NCBI GenBank assembly: GCA_963763095.1
Contig: CAVXNR010000007.1
Location: 37,536-101,535, forward strand
Reading direction: 5' to 3'
Origin: CAVUCH01 sp963763095
GTDB lineage: Bacteria > Acidobacteriota > Vicinamibacteria > Vicinamibacterales > JAENWD01
DNA length: 64,000 bases
A model generated the notes under the pieces. It was not told the DNA's origin, searched no databases, and saw nothing but the letters and a program-made list of their open reading frames with translations. Positions 54,904 through 64,000 of the stretch are shown in pieces. The translations under genes and the position numbers were made by a program. Position 1 is the stretch's first letter; the number at the start of each line of letters is the position of its first letter.

Positions 54904-56988
54904 ATGCGGTCTGGACCTTCGGGGCGGGTGACGACGGTGGCGATAGCGATGCTGCTCCTGGGCGGGTGGCCGATCGCCGCCGCGCGTCAGCAGGCGCGTC
55001 CCGCTGCCCCGGCGGCAACCGCGGCGGCGCCGGTGTCGCGCGCGCCTGCGGCACGCGTTTCCAAGCGCAACGCCAACTACTCCATCGACGTGGAGCTGGA
55101 TCCGGAGACCCGTACGCTGCAGGGTCGTGAGGTGCTGACGTGGCGCAACATCAGCACGCAGCCCGCCACGGAGCTGCAGTTCCACCTCTATTACAACGCC
55201 TGGACGAACACCCGCTCGACGTGGATGCGCGAACGGGCGATGGCCGGCACGGGCCGCAACCTGGCTGATCCCCGGCCCGGCGACTGGGGCTGGCTTGACA
55301 TCACGGCGATTCGCCTGCTGTCGTCTTCCCCCGCGCCATTCACGGACCTCACCGCAAGCCGCCGCTTCATCGCACCGGACGACGGCAACACGGACGATCG
55401 GACCGTAATGACCGTGCCGCTGCCCCGCCGCGTCGCGCCCGGTGAGACGCATCGGCGTCGAGATCGCCTGGACCTCGAAGGTCCCGCGCACGTTCGCGCG
55501 AACGGGCGTGATCGGCAACTTCTACTTCATGGCCCAGTGGTTCCCGAAGATCGGCGTGCTCGAGGACACCGGCTGGAACACGCACCAGTTCCACGCCGGC
55601 ACGGAGTTCTATTCCGACTACGGCGTCTACGACGTGCGCATCACGGTGCCGCGCGGCTGGCCGGTCGGGGCGACGGGCGTGCAGCAGCAGCGGCGCGACA
55701 ACGCCGACGGCAAGACGACACACCGCTTCGTGCAGGAGGACGTCCACGACTTCGCGTGGACGACGAGCCCCGACTACATCGAGCGCGCGCGAGCGCTTCG
55801 AAGCAGCCGGGCCTGCCGCCGGTCGACATGCGGCTGCTGCTCCAGCCGGAGCACGAGGGCCAGGCGCGACGCGCCACTTCGCCGCCACGCAGCGGCGCTG
55901 CAGTAGTACGGCCAGTGGTTCGGTCCGTATCCCTACGGCCACATCACCGTCGTCGATCCCGCCTGGCAGAGCGGCGCCGGCGGCATGGAGTACCCGACGC
56001 TCATCACGGCCGGGACCAGATGGCTCGCGACCGGAGGTGACGCGGCTCACCCGAGGGGGTGACGGTGCACGAGGCCGGCCACCAGTTCTGGTACGGGCTC
56101 GTCGGCAACAACGAGTTCGAGCACGCGTGGATGGACGAGGGCCTCAACACGTTCTCGACCGCACGCGTCCTCGCACAGCAGCCCCCGCTGGAACACGTGA
56201 CCCTGCGGCTCTTCGGCGGCTTCGTGCCCTGGGTGTTCGGGACATGCCCCTCGACGCGAACGATCATGACCGGCTGGCGGGCTATCGCGCCGGCGGCGGA
56301 GAGCGATGCGCCGTCCACGCCGTCGTGGCGCTACTCCCCGGCGACCGGCGGCTACATCACCTACAACAAGACCGCCGTGTGGCTGCACACGCTCGAACGG
56401 CTGATCGGCTGGCCGACGGCTGCAGCGGGGCTGTCGCTGTTCTTCACCGCGTCACGAGTTCACGCATCCCACACCCGACGACTGTTCTGCGCACTCAGCG
56501 AGGGCGCGGGACAGGACCTCGACGTGGTTTTTCGACGAGGTCTACCGCGGCTCGAATACGGTCGACTACGGCATCCAGCGGTTCACGAGCGTGCCGTCGG
56601 CGGTGAGCGGCTGGATTGAACGCGACGGCAAGCGGGCATACGTCGACGCCGCGAGCGGAGGCGCCAGCCGCGGCACGTGACGGAGCTCGTCGTGCGCCGC
56701 TACGGCGAGGCGATCATGCCGGTCGACATCCTCGTGTCGTTTGCCGATGGGCACAGGTACGCGAGCAATGGGACGGGCGCGACCGCTGGAAGGCCTTGCG
56801 GTGGGAACGGCCGGCCCGCGCCGCTGTCGGCGCAGGTCGATCCCGACCGCGTCCTCCTGCTCGACGTGAACTACACCAACAACTCGTGGACGCTCAGGCC
56901 GGAGGCCGGCGCGGCGGCACGGAAGTGGACGTCTGCATGGTTCGTATGGCTGCAGGACGCGCTGCTGACATGGGCGTCGCTGGTCTGA
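54904..56988 (+). CDS. M1-family zinc metallopeptidase, exported (multiple frameshifts)
   Basis: A secreted aminopeptidase-like protein of about 690 residues. Signal peptide VAIAMLLLGGWPIAAARQQ, then the N-terminal beta domain NANYSIDVELDPETRTLQGR, EVLTWRNISTQPATELQFHL. The exopeptidase motif is GAGGMEYPTLITAGTR. The zinc site is VTVHEAGHQFWYGLVGNNEF with the third ligand Glu in EFEHAWMDEGLNTF. A downstream region YITYNKTAVWLHTLERLIG would hold the catalytic Tyr area. The C-terminal domain ends KWTSAWFVWLQDALLTWASL. About eight frame changes. Start ATG 54904. Confidence 0.85.
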
Positions 56989-57037
56989 GGACCGCGGCCG
57001 TGATCGACCGCGTCCAATCGTTCCCCGCTGAGGCGTC

Positions 57038-58029
57038 GTGGCTGACGGCCTGCGCCGTGTGGCCGCGCGGGCACCCGCAATCCTCTGCGGCGTCTGGGCG
57101 GCCACCGCGATCGTCGCCTGTCGCCCCGCCGCAGCGCTCTACCGCGCCATCGTCGGCGATCTGGGCTCGAGCATGGCCGCGTCCAGCGCCGCGGGCGGCG
57201 TGAACTGGACGTGGTGGCAGGAGTTCACGGCCCGCCAGCCCGCGCTTCGCCGAGACCGTTCAACCGTCCATCATCGGGTTTGCGGCGGTGCTGTCGAACA
57301 TCAGCGCGTTTCTCGGCGGGCGGGTTCCGCCGGCGGCCGCTGATTGCGTCCACCGGCGGCGCCTACGTGCTGCTGTGGATCTTTCTGCTCGGCGGCATCC
57401 TCGACCGCTACGCACGCGGCCGCCGGCTCGGCGCCCACGGGTTCTTCGCCGCGAGCGGCGTGTTCTTCTTCCGGTTCCTGCGCCTGGCGGTGCTCGCGGC
57501 AATCGCGTGGGCGCTCGTCTTCGGCGTGCTGCACGGCTGGCTGCTTCGACCGGTTCTACCGCTGGGCGACGCGTGAGGTCACCGCTGAACGCACGGCGTT
57601 CGCGCTGCACGCCGCCCTCACCGTGGTCTTCGTGCTCGTTGTCGGGCGCCGTAATGATGGTGTTCGACTACGCGAAAGTCCGCGCCGTGGTCGAGGACCG
57701 CCGGAGCATGATCGGTGCGCTCGTGGCCGGCGGCACGCTTCGTCAGGTCGGCATCCGGCGGCCACCGCCGGCGTGTTCCTGCTGAACGTGATGCTGTTCG
57801 GGATTATCGCCCTGGGCGCCTACGCTCTGCTCGCACGCGGCGCCGGCGGGGACGCGGCGGCGTCACCGTGCTGATCGGGTTCATCGTCGCGCAGGCGTAC
57901 ATCCTGGCGCGGCTGTTCGTGAAGCTGTCGTTCTACGCGTCAGTCCGTCTGCCTCTTCCAGGATCGCCTCGCGCACGCCGGCTACACCGCGATGCCGAAA
58001 GGCCGTGTGGCCGGACTCGCCAGCGATAG
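57038..58029 (+). CDS. Polytopic membrane protein of unknown function (frameshifted)
   Basis: About 330 residues with five or six helices: APAILCGVWAATAIVACRPA, YVLLWIFLLGGILDRYARGR, FFRFLRLAVLAAIAWALVFG, ALHAALTVVFVLVVG, GVFLLNVMLFGIIALGAYAL and VLIGFIVAQAYILARLFVKL. A soluble loop VFDYAKVRAVVEDRRSMIGA lies between helices 4 and 5. Frame changes near 57245, 57320, 57550, 57650, 57730 and 57870; both ends are approximate. It begins 50 bases after the M1 peptidase and is probably co-transcribed. No recognised family. Confidence 0.6.
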
Positions 58030-58065
58030 AGACCATCACGGAGGGGCCGCCGGGGGGACACTCGT

Positions 58066-58093
58066 AATGCACAATGCACGATGCACAATGCAC
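58066..58093. repeat. Heptamer array AATGCAC x4 (one variant), inverted mate of 58344-58406
   Basis: Units AATGCAC, AATGCAC, GATGCAC, AATGCAC in tandem. The unit is the reverse complement of GTGCATT, repeated nine times 250 bases downstream. Confidence 0.9.
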
Positions 58094-58225
58094 AACCCCT
58101 CACGCAGTCACCGGGCTGCTAGCCGGGCGCGGCAGTGTAGCCCGGAGTTTCGTCCCGAGCAACGCTCGGCTTTCGGTGTGACCGGACTTTCACGCTAGTC
58201 CGGCCGCAGCGGACGACACTTCGGT

Positions 58226-58251
58226 GTGGAGCCGGGACTTCAGTCCCCGGC
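58226..58251 (+). repeat. REP-like palindrome, G/C variant
   Basis: GTGGAGCC then GGGACTTCAGTCCCCGG, with one extra C against the consensus. It pairs with an inverted copy 34 bases downstream. Confidence 0.75.
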
Positions 58252-58284
58252 GGACAGCAATCACACATCTGGCTTCGCTCTCCG

Positions 58285-58310
58285 GCCGGAACTGAAGTTC
58301 CGGCTCCACA
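58285..58310 (-). repeat. REP-like palindrome, A/T variant
   Basis: Core CCGGAACTGAAGTTCCGG then GGCTCCACA, inverted relative to the copy at 58226. The two together resemble a bipartite interspersed element. Confidence 0.8.
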
Positions 58311-58343
58311 TCTACCGCTGTCGCTGCGCCGCAGTTCTGTCCT

Positions 58344-58406
58344 GTGCATTGTGCATTGTGCATTGTGCATTGTGCATTGTGCATTGTGCATTGTGCATTG
58401 TGCATT
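58344..58406. repeat. Perfect heptamer tandem array GTGCATT x9 in the 5' leader of a glycosyltransferase
   Basis: Nine identical seven-base units (63 bases) end 14 bases before ATG 58421. No mismatch is seen, unlike the other arrays, so it is young or actively maintained. The 58030-58420 gap otherwise holds only the inverted array and two REP-like palindromes. Confidence 0.95.
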
Positions 58407-58420
58407 GAAGAGACTCTCCT

Positions 58421-59935
58421 ATGTCCCGTCTCCACCCCATCGTCTTCTGGCTCGCCGGGGTGAAGCTGGCCTTTCACCTGGTCATCATCCGCGGCTACGG
58501 CTGGTTCCGGGACGAGTTCTACTACATCGCCTGCGGCGAGCGCCTCGACTGGGGCTATGTCGATCACCCGCCGCTCGTTGCCGTGGTGACCGCGGCGACA
58601 CGGTTCCTCTTCGGTGACTCGGTCGTCGCGATCCGGCTGCCTGCCGCCGTGTCCGGCGCGGCGACGGTCGTCATCGCGGGCCTGCTTGCGCACGAGCTCG
58701 GGGCCCGGCGCTTCGGCCAGGGGCTCGCGGCGCTCGCGGTGCTGGTCGCCACGATCTACCTGCCGCTGCACCACATCCTGTCGATGAACGCGTGGGAGCC
58801 ACTGCTGTGGGCCGGCGTGGCGCTGTTCGTCCTTCGCGGCCTGGATCGCGGGCGCGCGCGTGAGTGGGTGTATGCCGGGAGTGCTGGCCGGAATCGCGCT
58901 GCAGAACAAGCACAGCATGCTGTTCTTCGGGTTCGCGCTGCTCGTCGGCCTCGTGCTGTCGCCGGCCAGGAGGGCCCTGCTCACGCGCGGTCCCTGGCTG
59001 ATGGGTGCGACCGCTGCGTGATTTTCGTGCCGAACATCATCTGGGAGGTCCGCCACGGGTGGCCCACGCTGGAGTTCATGCAGCAGGCGCGGGCGCACAA
59101 GAACGTGGCGCTGCCGCCCCTGGCGTTCGTCGCGCAGCAGGTGCTCGTGATGAATCCCATGAACGCGGTCGTGTGGGTGACCGGGCTCTGGTGGCTGCTG
59201 GCGGCCACATCGGCGCGTGGCTGGCGGTTTCTGGGGTGGGGCTACCTCGCGCTGCTCACGCTGCTCATCGCCGCCGGCGGAAAAGACTACTACCTCGCGC
59301 CGTACTACCCCATCCTCTTTGCGGCTGGCGGGGTGGCGATCGAGCGTTGGACTGCGGCAGGCGGGCGGCGGCGCTGGTGCGCATCGGGCTGCCGGCAGCG
59401 ATGCTGCTCGTCTGGCGTGCTTGCGGCTCCCCTGGCCGCGCCTGTCCTTCCCGTAAATGTGTACCTGCGGTACGCCGGCCGCACCGGCATCCAGGTAGCG
59501 CCAAGCGAGCGGCACCAGGTCGGTGCGCTGCCGCAGTTCTTCGCCGACATGTTCGGGTGGCAGGAGCTGGTGGAAGAGGTCGTGCGCGTCGCCGGCACCC
59601 TGCCGCCCGCCGACCGCGCCAGGGCGGTCATCGTGACGCGGAACTACGGCGAGGCGGGAGCCATCAACTTCCTGGGCCCCGCGGCGGGCGCGCCGCGCGC
59701 GATCAGCGGCCACAACAACTATTGGCTCTGGGGCCCCGGACCTGCGACCCGAGACGTGCTCCTGATTCTGGGCGGCCGTCGCGAGGAGCACGGTGAATGC
59801 GGCTCGCTGGTGCAGGGCGGCACGGTCGCATGCGGCAACTGCATGCCGTACGAGAACAGCCAGCCAATCTGGATCTGCCGCGACCTGAAGGTGTCGATCG
59901 AGGAGGCCTGGAAGGGGGCGAAGTCGTTCAACTGA
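58421..59935 (+). CDS. Membrane glycosyltransferase, GT39/ArnT-like (frameshifted)
   Basis: A polytopic protein of about 504 residues using a polyprenyl-phosphate sugar. The first-loop signature RGYGWFRDEFYYIACGERLD and WGYVDHPPLVAVVTAATRFL carries the conserved acidic residues. Then come RLPAAVSGAATVVIAGLLAH, HHILSMNAWEPLLWAGVALF, FVPNIIWEVRHGWPTLEFMQ and GGKDYYLAPYYPILFAAGGV. The periplasmic C-terminal domain is soluble and ends DLKVSIEEAWKGAKSF. Two stretches (58875-59020 and 59365-59440) are out of frame between paired indels. A perfect heptamer array sits directly in its leader. Confidence 0.83.
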   Translation: MSRLHPIVFWLAGVKLAFHLVIIRGYGWFRDEFYYIACGERLDWGYVDHPPLVAVVTAATRFLFGDSVVAIRLPAAVSGAATVVIAGLLAHELGARRFGQGLAALAVLVATIYLPLHHILSMNAWEPLLWAGVALFVLRGLDRGRAREWVYAGSAGRNRAAEQAQHAVLRVRAARRPRAVAGQEGPAHARSLADGCDRCVIFVPNIIWEVRHGWPTLEFMQQARAHKNVALPPLAFVAQQVLVMNPMNAVVWVTGLWWLLAATSARGWRFLGWGYLALLTLLIAAGGKDYYLAPYYPILFAAGGVAIERWTAAGGRRRWCASGCRQRCCSSGVLAAPLAAPVLPVNVYLRYAGRTGIQVAPSERHQVGALPQFFADMFGWQELVEEVVRVAGTLPPADRARAVIVTRNYGEAGAINFLGPAAGAPRAISGHNNYWLWGPGPATRDVLLILGGRREEHGECGSLVQGGTVACGNCMPYENSQPIWICRDLKVSIEEAWKGAKSFN

Positions 59936-59952
59936 GCGCGCCGGCCGCCGAC

Positions 59953-61280
59953 CTAGCGCGCCGCCGACGACATCGGTTCGAACAGCACGCGGCGGTCTTC
60001 CAGGGTCACGACCGCGTAGGTCCCGTTCTGGATCTCCAGTGCCGAGGCGCGGCCGCCCTGGTAATAGGAGGACAGCATGCCGGTGTCGATGAGGAACACG
60101 CGGGAGGAGAATCGGGCCATCGCGCGGAAGCCGCTGGTCATCGTGTGGCCGACCACGAAGCGCACCGGGCCGAAGCGGCGCTGCAGCTGATCCAGCTGCG
60201 GGCCCCCTTCCTCGGAACGCCACGTCGCGTAGCCACGGAACCAGAGCGGTCCGTTCGGGTCGAGAATGGCCCATTTGCCGATGTCCTGCAGGGCGGCGAG
60301 CGGGTGCGACGAGATGGTCAGCGCGATCGCATTCGGATCCGCCTGCCCATTCAGGTCGAGACGGCGGCGGGCCTCCAGCGCCAACCCGGGTCAGCTCGGA
60401 CCCGCCGGCTTCGAGCAGCTCCTCGAAGGTGAACGAGGGCAGCGCAATCTGCTGCTCGATCATCTGCTTGCGCATCCTGTCCCAGCGCGCAATTTCCTTC
60501 TGGGCCTGTTCGTTCAGCGATTCGAGCTTTTTCGGCGCGACCTCCGGGTTGATGCCCCCGTGCAGGAACACCGTATCGTTCACCCGCACGAGCACCATCC
60601 GCGTCCGGATCCACTTGCCGTAGGTTCCTTGCGGCCCGAAGGCCTCGAGGTACTCGACCAGGCCTGGCGGATGCGCGGCCATCCACGCCTCCCGTTCGGG
60701 GACCATGTAGACCTTCGGGATGGGAATGGCCGTGTCAGCCGCGCCAGCGCCGCGCGACGGGACTCGGCGAGCTTGACGTGCGCCGCGTAGGCGATCTCGC
60801 GCCGGCCTTCCGACTCCGCGTCTGCGAAGGCCGCGAACGCGGAGGCCGGCACGTCGCGCAGGACACCCATGGCGTTCGACGCCTCGTGGTTGCCCATCAG
60901 CACGACGGCGCGTCCGCCGCCGGCCGCCGCCTGGGATTCAAGCGTCATGAGAAAGTCGAGCAGCGGCCGCACCTTGGGACCGCGGTCCATGTAGTCGCCG
61001 GTCTGGACCAAGCGTGATGTCGCGCCCAGTCCAGCGGCGCTCCGCATCGATCAGTCCCACGTGCGTGAGGAGGCCGAGGAACGCGTCGAAGTCTCCGTGG
61101 ATATCGCCGATGGCGACGACGTGATTCGCCTTCGTGGCGGCCGGGGCCGGATGCGGCCGGCCATCACCACGCGCGTGCGAGGATGGCCGGCGGCCAGCAC
61201 CGCACTCAGCGCGGCCGCAACCAGGCACCAGGCGCGATCGGGCGCCCTCGACGAAGACGGGAGGCTGGGCCGCTGCTCAT
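59953..61280 (-). CDS. Exported calcineurin-like metallophosphatase (frameshifted)
   Basis: A Ser/Thr-phosphatase-type metallophosphoesterase of about 440 residues. An N-terminal signal (AWCLVAAALSAVLAAGH) precedes the metal site: VVAIGDIHGDFDAF, LVQTGDYMDRGPKVRPLLDF, VVLMGNHEASNAMGVL, then late His in TVFLHGGINPEV and VRFVVGHTMTSGFRAM. It closes with VFLIDTGMLSSYYQGGRASA. Frame changes near 61200, 61010, 60720, 60390. The likely substrate side is periplasmic. The start ATG 61280 needs one indel near 61215 and is uncertain; kinase genes on both sides do not prove a link. Confidence 0.8.
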
Positions 61281-61386
61281 CTGACGATCTCCGGAAAGCC
61301 GCCTACTTTATCATCCGGCGGCGACGCGTCCGGCACTCGCGGCGCAGCACACCCGCTCCCTGCGAGGGTTCCGGTAAGATCGTCCC

Positions 61387-63767
61387 GTGATCGGATCGAC
61401 GCTCGGCCACTATCGGATCACCGCGCGGCTCGGCGGCGGCGGGATGGGCGAAGTCTATCGTGCGGAAGACACGCGCCTGGGGCGGGACGTGGCCATCAAG
61501 GTGCTGCCGGTGGCGGCGCAGGACGATCCCGAGCGCCGCTCGCGGTTCATGACCGAGGCGCGCGCGGCGTCGGCGCTGCGTTCGCCGCACATCGCCACAA
61601 TCTATGACATCGGCGAAGAGGACGGCGTGGTGTATCTCGCGATGGAGTACGTCGACGGCGAGACACTGTCGGCCCGCGTGGCGCGCGGGCCGCTGGTGCC
61701 CGCCGAGGGGCTCGACATCGCGTCACAGGTGGCCGACGCGCTCACGGAGGCGCACGAGCGCGGCATCGTGCACCGCGACATCAAGAGCGCGAACGTGATG
61801 ATCACCTCCCGCGGCGTCGCGAAGGTGCTCGACTTCGGGCTCGCCAAGTTCGTCAGCGCGGACGCGCACCTGGGCCTGGCGGCCACCGGCACGTTCGAAA
61901 AGACGATGGCGGGGATGGTGCTGGGGACGGTGTACTGCATGTCGCCCGAGCAGGCGCTCGGCCGGCCGGTGGACGGACGGTCGGATCTGTTCTCGCTGGG
62001 AGTCGTGCTCTACGAGATGCTGACCGGGCCGGCTCCCGTTCGAGGGCCAGAGCTTCTCCGAGATCGTCGATGCCATCATCAACCAGCCGCCGCCTGCGGC
62101 TGCCCGCTTCAACTACGCGCTGACGCCCGACATCGAGGCGATGCTGCGGAAGGCGCTCGAGAAGAACGCCGCGTACCGCTATCAGTCCGCGCGCGACTTC
62201 TTCATCGACCTGCGGAACGCCCGCATCGCGCTCGAGGAGGAAGCACGCCACCGGACGAGCGGCTCGCGCCGGTCGGGCTCCCGGCCGGCGGCGGATGCGC
62301 TGCCCCGTTCGATCGCGGTCATCACCTTCACGAACATCACGCGCGAGCCGGCCGACGAGTGGATCGGATCGGGCATCGCGGAGACCGTCAGCTCCGACCT
62401 GAAGAGCATCCACGGCCTGACCGTGATCGGCCGCGAGCGGATCTTCGACGCCATGCGCAACCTGCAGACGGGCGAGACCCAGGCGGTCGACGACCGGTTC
62501 TCGATCGAGATTGGCCGCGGCCTGGGTGCGCGCTGGATCGTGGCCGGCGGCTACCAGCGGTTCGGCGCCGAGATCCGCATCACCGCCCGCTTCGTCGAGG
62601 TGGCCACGGGTGTCGTGCTGCGGAACGTGAAGATCGACGGCCCGCTCGCGGACATCTTCCGCCTCCAGGACCGGATCGTCTTCGAGCTGACGCAGGGGCT
62701 GGACGTGGAGCTCGCCGGCTCTGAGATCGCCGATATCGAGAAGCCGGAGACGCGGTCGGTCGAGGCCTACGAGTTGTTCTCGCTGGGCGTTCTGACCCTG
62801 CGTCTCGCGTCACGCGATGCGCCCGATCGGGCCATCTCGCTCTTCGAAAAGGCGCTGGCGCTGGATGCCGACTACGCGCAGGCATGGGCGGGGCTCGGTG
62901 GCGCGTACCAGCTGAAAGGGACGTTCCTCAACCTGCCGGAGCTGCTCGAGAAGGCGATCACCTGCGAACAGCGCGCGCTGGCACTCGACCCGGAACTCGC
63001 GGACGCACACACCTGGCTCGGCGCCGCCCTCCTGTCGCTCGGGCGGGTGGACGAGGCCACGGCCTCGCTCGAGCGCGCAACCGAGCTGGAGCCCGGCCAG
63101 GCGCGCCCGTGGAGCATGCTCGCACGCGCACACTGGATCGGCCGCGGCGACATCCCGCAGGGCATCGCCGCGCTCGAGAAGGCGGTCGCCATCAACCCGC
63201 AGTTCGGGTACGCCCAGCTTCAGCTCGCATTTCTCCATACGGAGCAGGGCGACTACGAGCGCGCGCGGGCGGCGGCAAAGACGGCCGTGGATCTCCAGGA
63301 GCGGTACATCTCCGGCGAAGAGGGGCTGCTCGTGGTGGGCGCGCACGCGCGGCTCGGGTACATCCACTACCGCGAAGGCCGCTACGCCGATGCCGTGCAG
63401 GAATATCTGCGTGAGCTCGCCTTCCTCGGCTCGACCGACCACGTGCTGAAGGACCGCACCCTGATCGAGCTGCACCAGAAGCTCGGTGCCGCCTATCTGC
63501 GCCTGGGGCAAACCGCTGACGCCGAGCGCCACCTCGGGCTCGCAATCCGCAGCTTCGAGGAGCGCGTCGCCCGCGGCGCGGATCAATCCGGCGACGAAGT
63601 ACTACGCCGCCATCGCGATGGCCCTGCGCGGGGACACGGATCGAGCGCTGAAGTACCTCGAGGAAACCTGGCCGCGGGCCGGCGCCCTGAACCGCCTCCG
63701 CGCGGCGCGGGATCCCGATCTCGAGAGCGTCAGGCCTGCGCTGGCCGAAAAGGGGCTTGTGGACTGA
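61387..63767 (+). CDS. Ser/Thr protein kinase with TolB-like domain and TPR repeats (frameshifted)
   Basis: About 793 residues. Kinase domain: ITARLGGGGMGEVYRAEDTR, VAIKVLPVAAQDD, ERGIVHRDIKSANVM, VLDFGLAKFV, GTVYCMSPEQALGRPVDGRS. A linker leads to a CadC/TolB-type domain, SIAVITFTNITREPADEWIG, SGIAETVSSDLKSIHGLTVI. At least five TPR motifs follow, e.g. AISLFEKALALDADYAQAWA, LALDPELADAHTWLGAALLS, RATELEPGQARPWSMLARAH, KAVAINPQFGYAQLQLAFLH. No membrane helix is evident, so it is probably cytoplasmic. Frame changes near 62037 and 63580, each one extra C. Start GTG 61387. Confidence 0.88.
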
Positions 63768-64000
63768 CGATCAGCGTAGGGGTGGGGGAACATTCTGAGC
63801 CTCGCTTTTGGAGCGGGACTCCCCTGTCCGCGGCTTACGACCGGCAGGGTTGCCAGCCCGAACGAACCTCGCAAGGACACTAAAACAGGAAAACGAAAGA
63901 CCAATCCAGCCACCCGCTCTGCCCATCCTCGATGGCGCGGTGGGCTAGCCAGCCCTAAAGGTAACGAGCGTGATGGTGGGAGTGAGGCGAATGCCGGGAA
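63768..64000 (+). other. Possible 5' part of a group II intron, cut by the window end
   Basis: The sequence after the kinase stop has no open frame of note but is dense in short hairpins. It ends with CTAAAGGTAACGAGCGTGAT (63955-63974) and GAGGCGAATGCCGGGAA (63984-64000), strings that look like domain I of bacterial group II introns. No reverse transcriptase is visible before the window ends. Confidence 0.35.

Noticed and set aside
58066..58406. Repeats at 58 kb as a CRISPR array
   Set aside because: Units are seven bases with no spacers and no cas genes nearby.
58190..60706. Open frame of more than 800 codons on the minus strand
   Set aside because: Only its first 110 residues are real (part of the metallophosphatase); the rest is antisense to the GT39 gene and the repeats.

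Overview
The window is high-GC bacterial DNA (roughly two thirds G+C by eye) from what looks like an Acidobacteriota genome, most plausibly class Vicinamibacteria. The reasons are three Hanks-type Ser/Thr kinases of different architecture, an ECF-sigma/kinase pair, DUF4956, DinB, YajQ, heptose-LPS genes and a complex I operon, with codon use saturated in G/C at third positions. The placement is inference; no rRNA or tRNA gene was found. Most long genes carry one or more single-base frameshifts that interrupt well-conserved proteins. The ones I traced are mainly extra bases in short G or C runs, plus a few missing bases. They look like uncorrected long-read errors rather than decayed genes, so one feature is given per inferred gene, spanning its frame changes.

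Layout. 0-11 kb: heptose kinase (hldE), a glycosyltransferase coupled to a small coiled-coil protein, a membrane protein, a Tat-exported aldo/keto reductase, a kinase with a beta-propeller sensor, a coupled HAD hydrolase/membrane glycosyltransferase pair, and purH. 11-19.5 kb: a cold-shock gene preceded by a promoter-terminator unit, selA, a STAS protein, a Na+/H+ antiporter, and small enzymes (DinB, cupin, SnoaL-like, SDR, O-methyltransferase). 19.5-32.2 kb: a complex I operon read leftward from a clear sigma-70 promoter, nuoA-B-C-[gmhA]-D-E-F-H-J-K-L-M-N. nuoG and nuoI are missing and gmhA sits between nuoC and nuoD. 32.4-40.8 kb: a glycosyltransferase, a coiled-coil protein, the giant helicase Lhr tail-to-tail with a Nei-type DNA glycosylase, and a DUF523-DUF1722 protein. 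40.9-44.8 kb: a diacylglycerol-kinase-like protein, a cell-wall pair (M23 peptidase and L,D-transpeptidase), a response regulator and YajQ. 44.9-51.1 kb: DUF4956 coupled to an unusual lipoprotein with kinase-like motifs, treY, and a cardiolipin-synthase-like protein. 51.3-63.8 kb: a DapB-fold dehydrogenase, ECF sigma plus kinase, an M1 metallopeptidase, two membrane proteins, a calcineurin-type phosphatase and a kinase with TPR repeats. The last 230 bases resemble the 5' part of a group II intron.

The most distinctive non-coding signals are two repeat systems. One is a set of seven-base tandem arrays in intergenic gaps, often as paired inverted arrays. The repeat word differs from site to site, and three arrays lie in gaps of the rearranged nuo operon. 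The other is a REP-like palindrome (core CCGGGACTTCAGTCCCGG or CCGGAACTTCAGTTCCGG) present six times.
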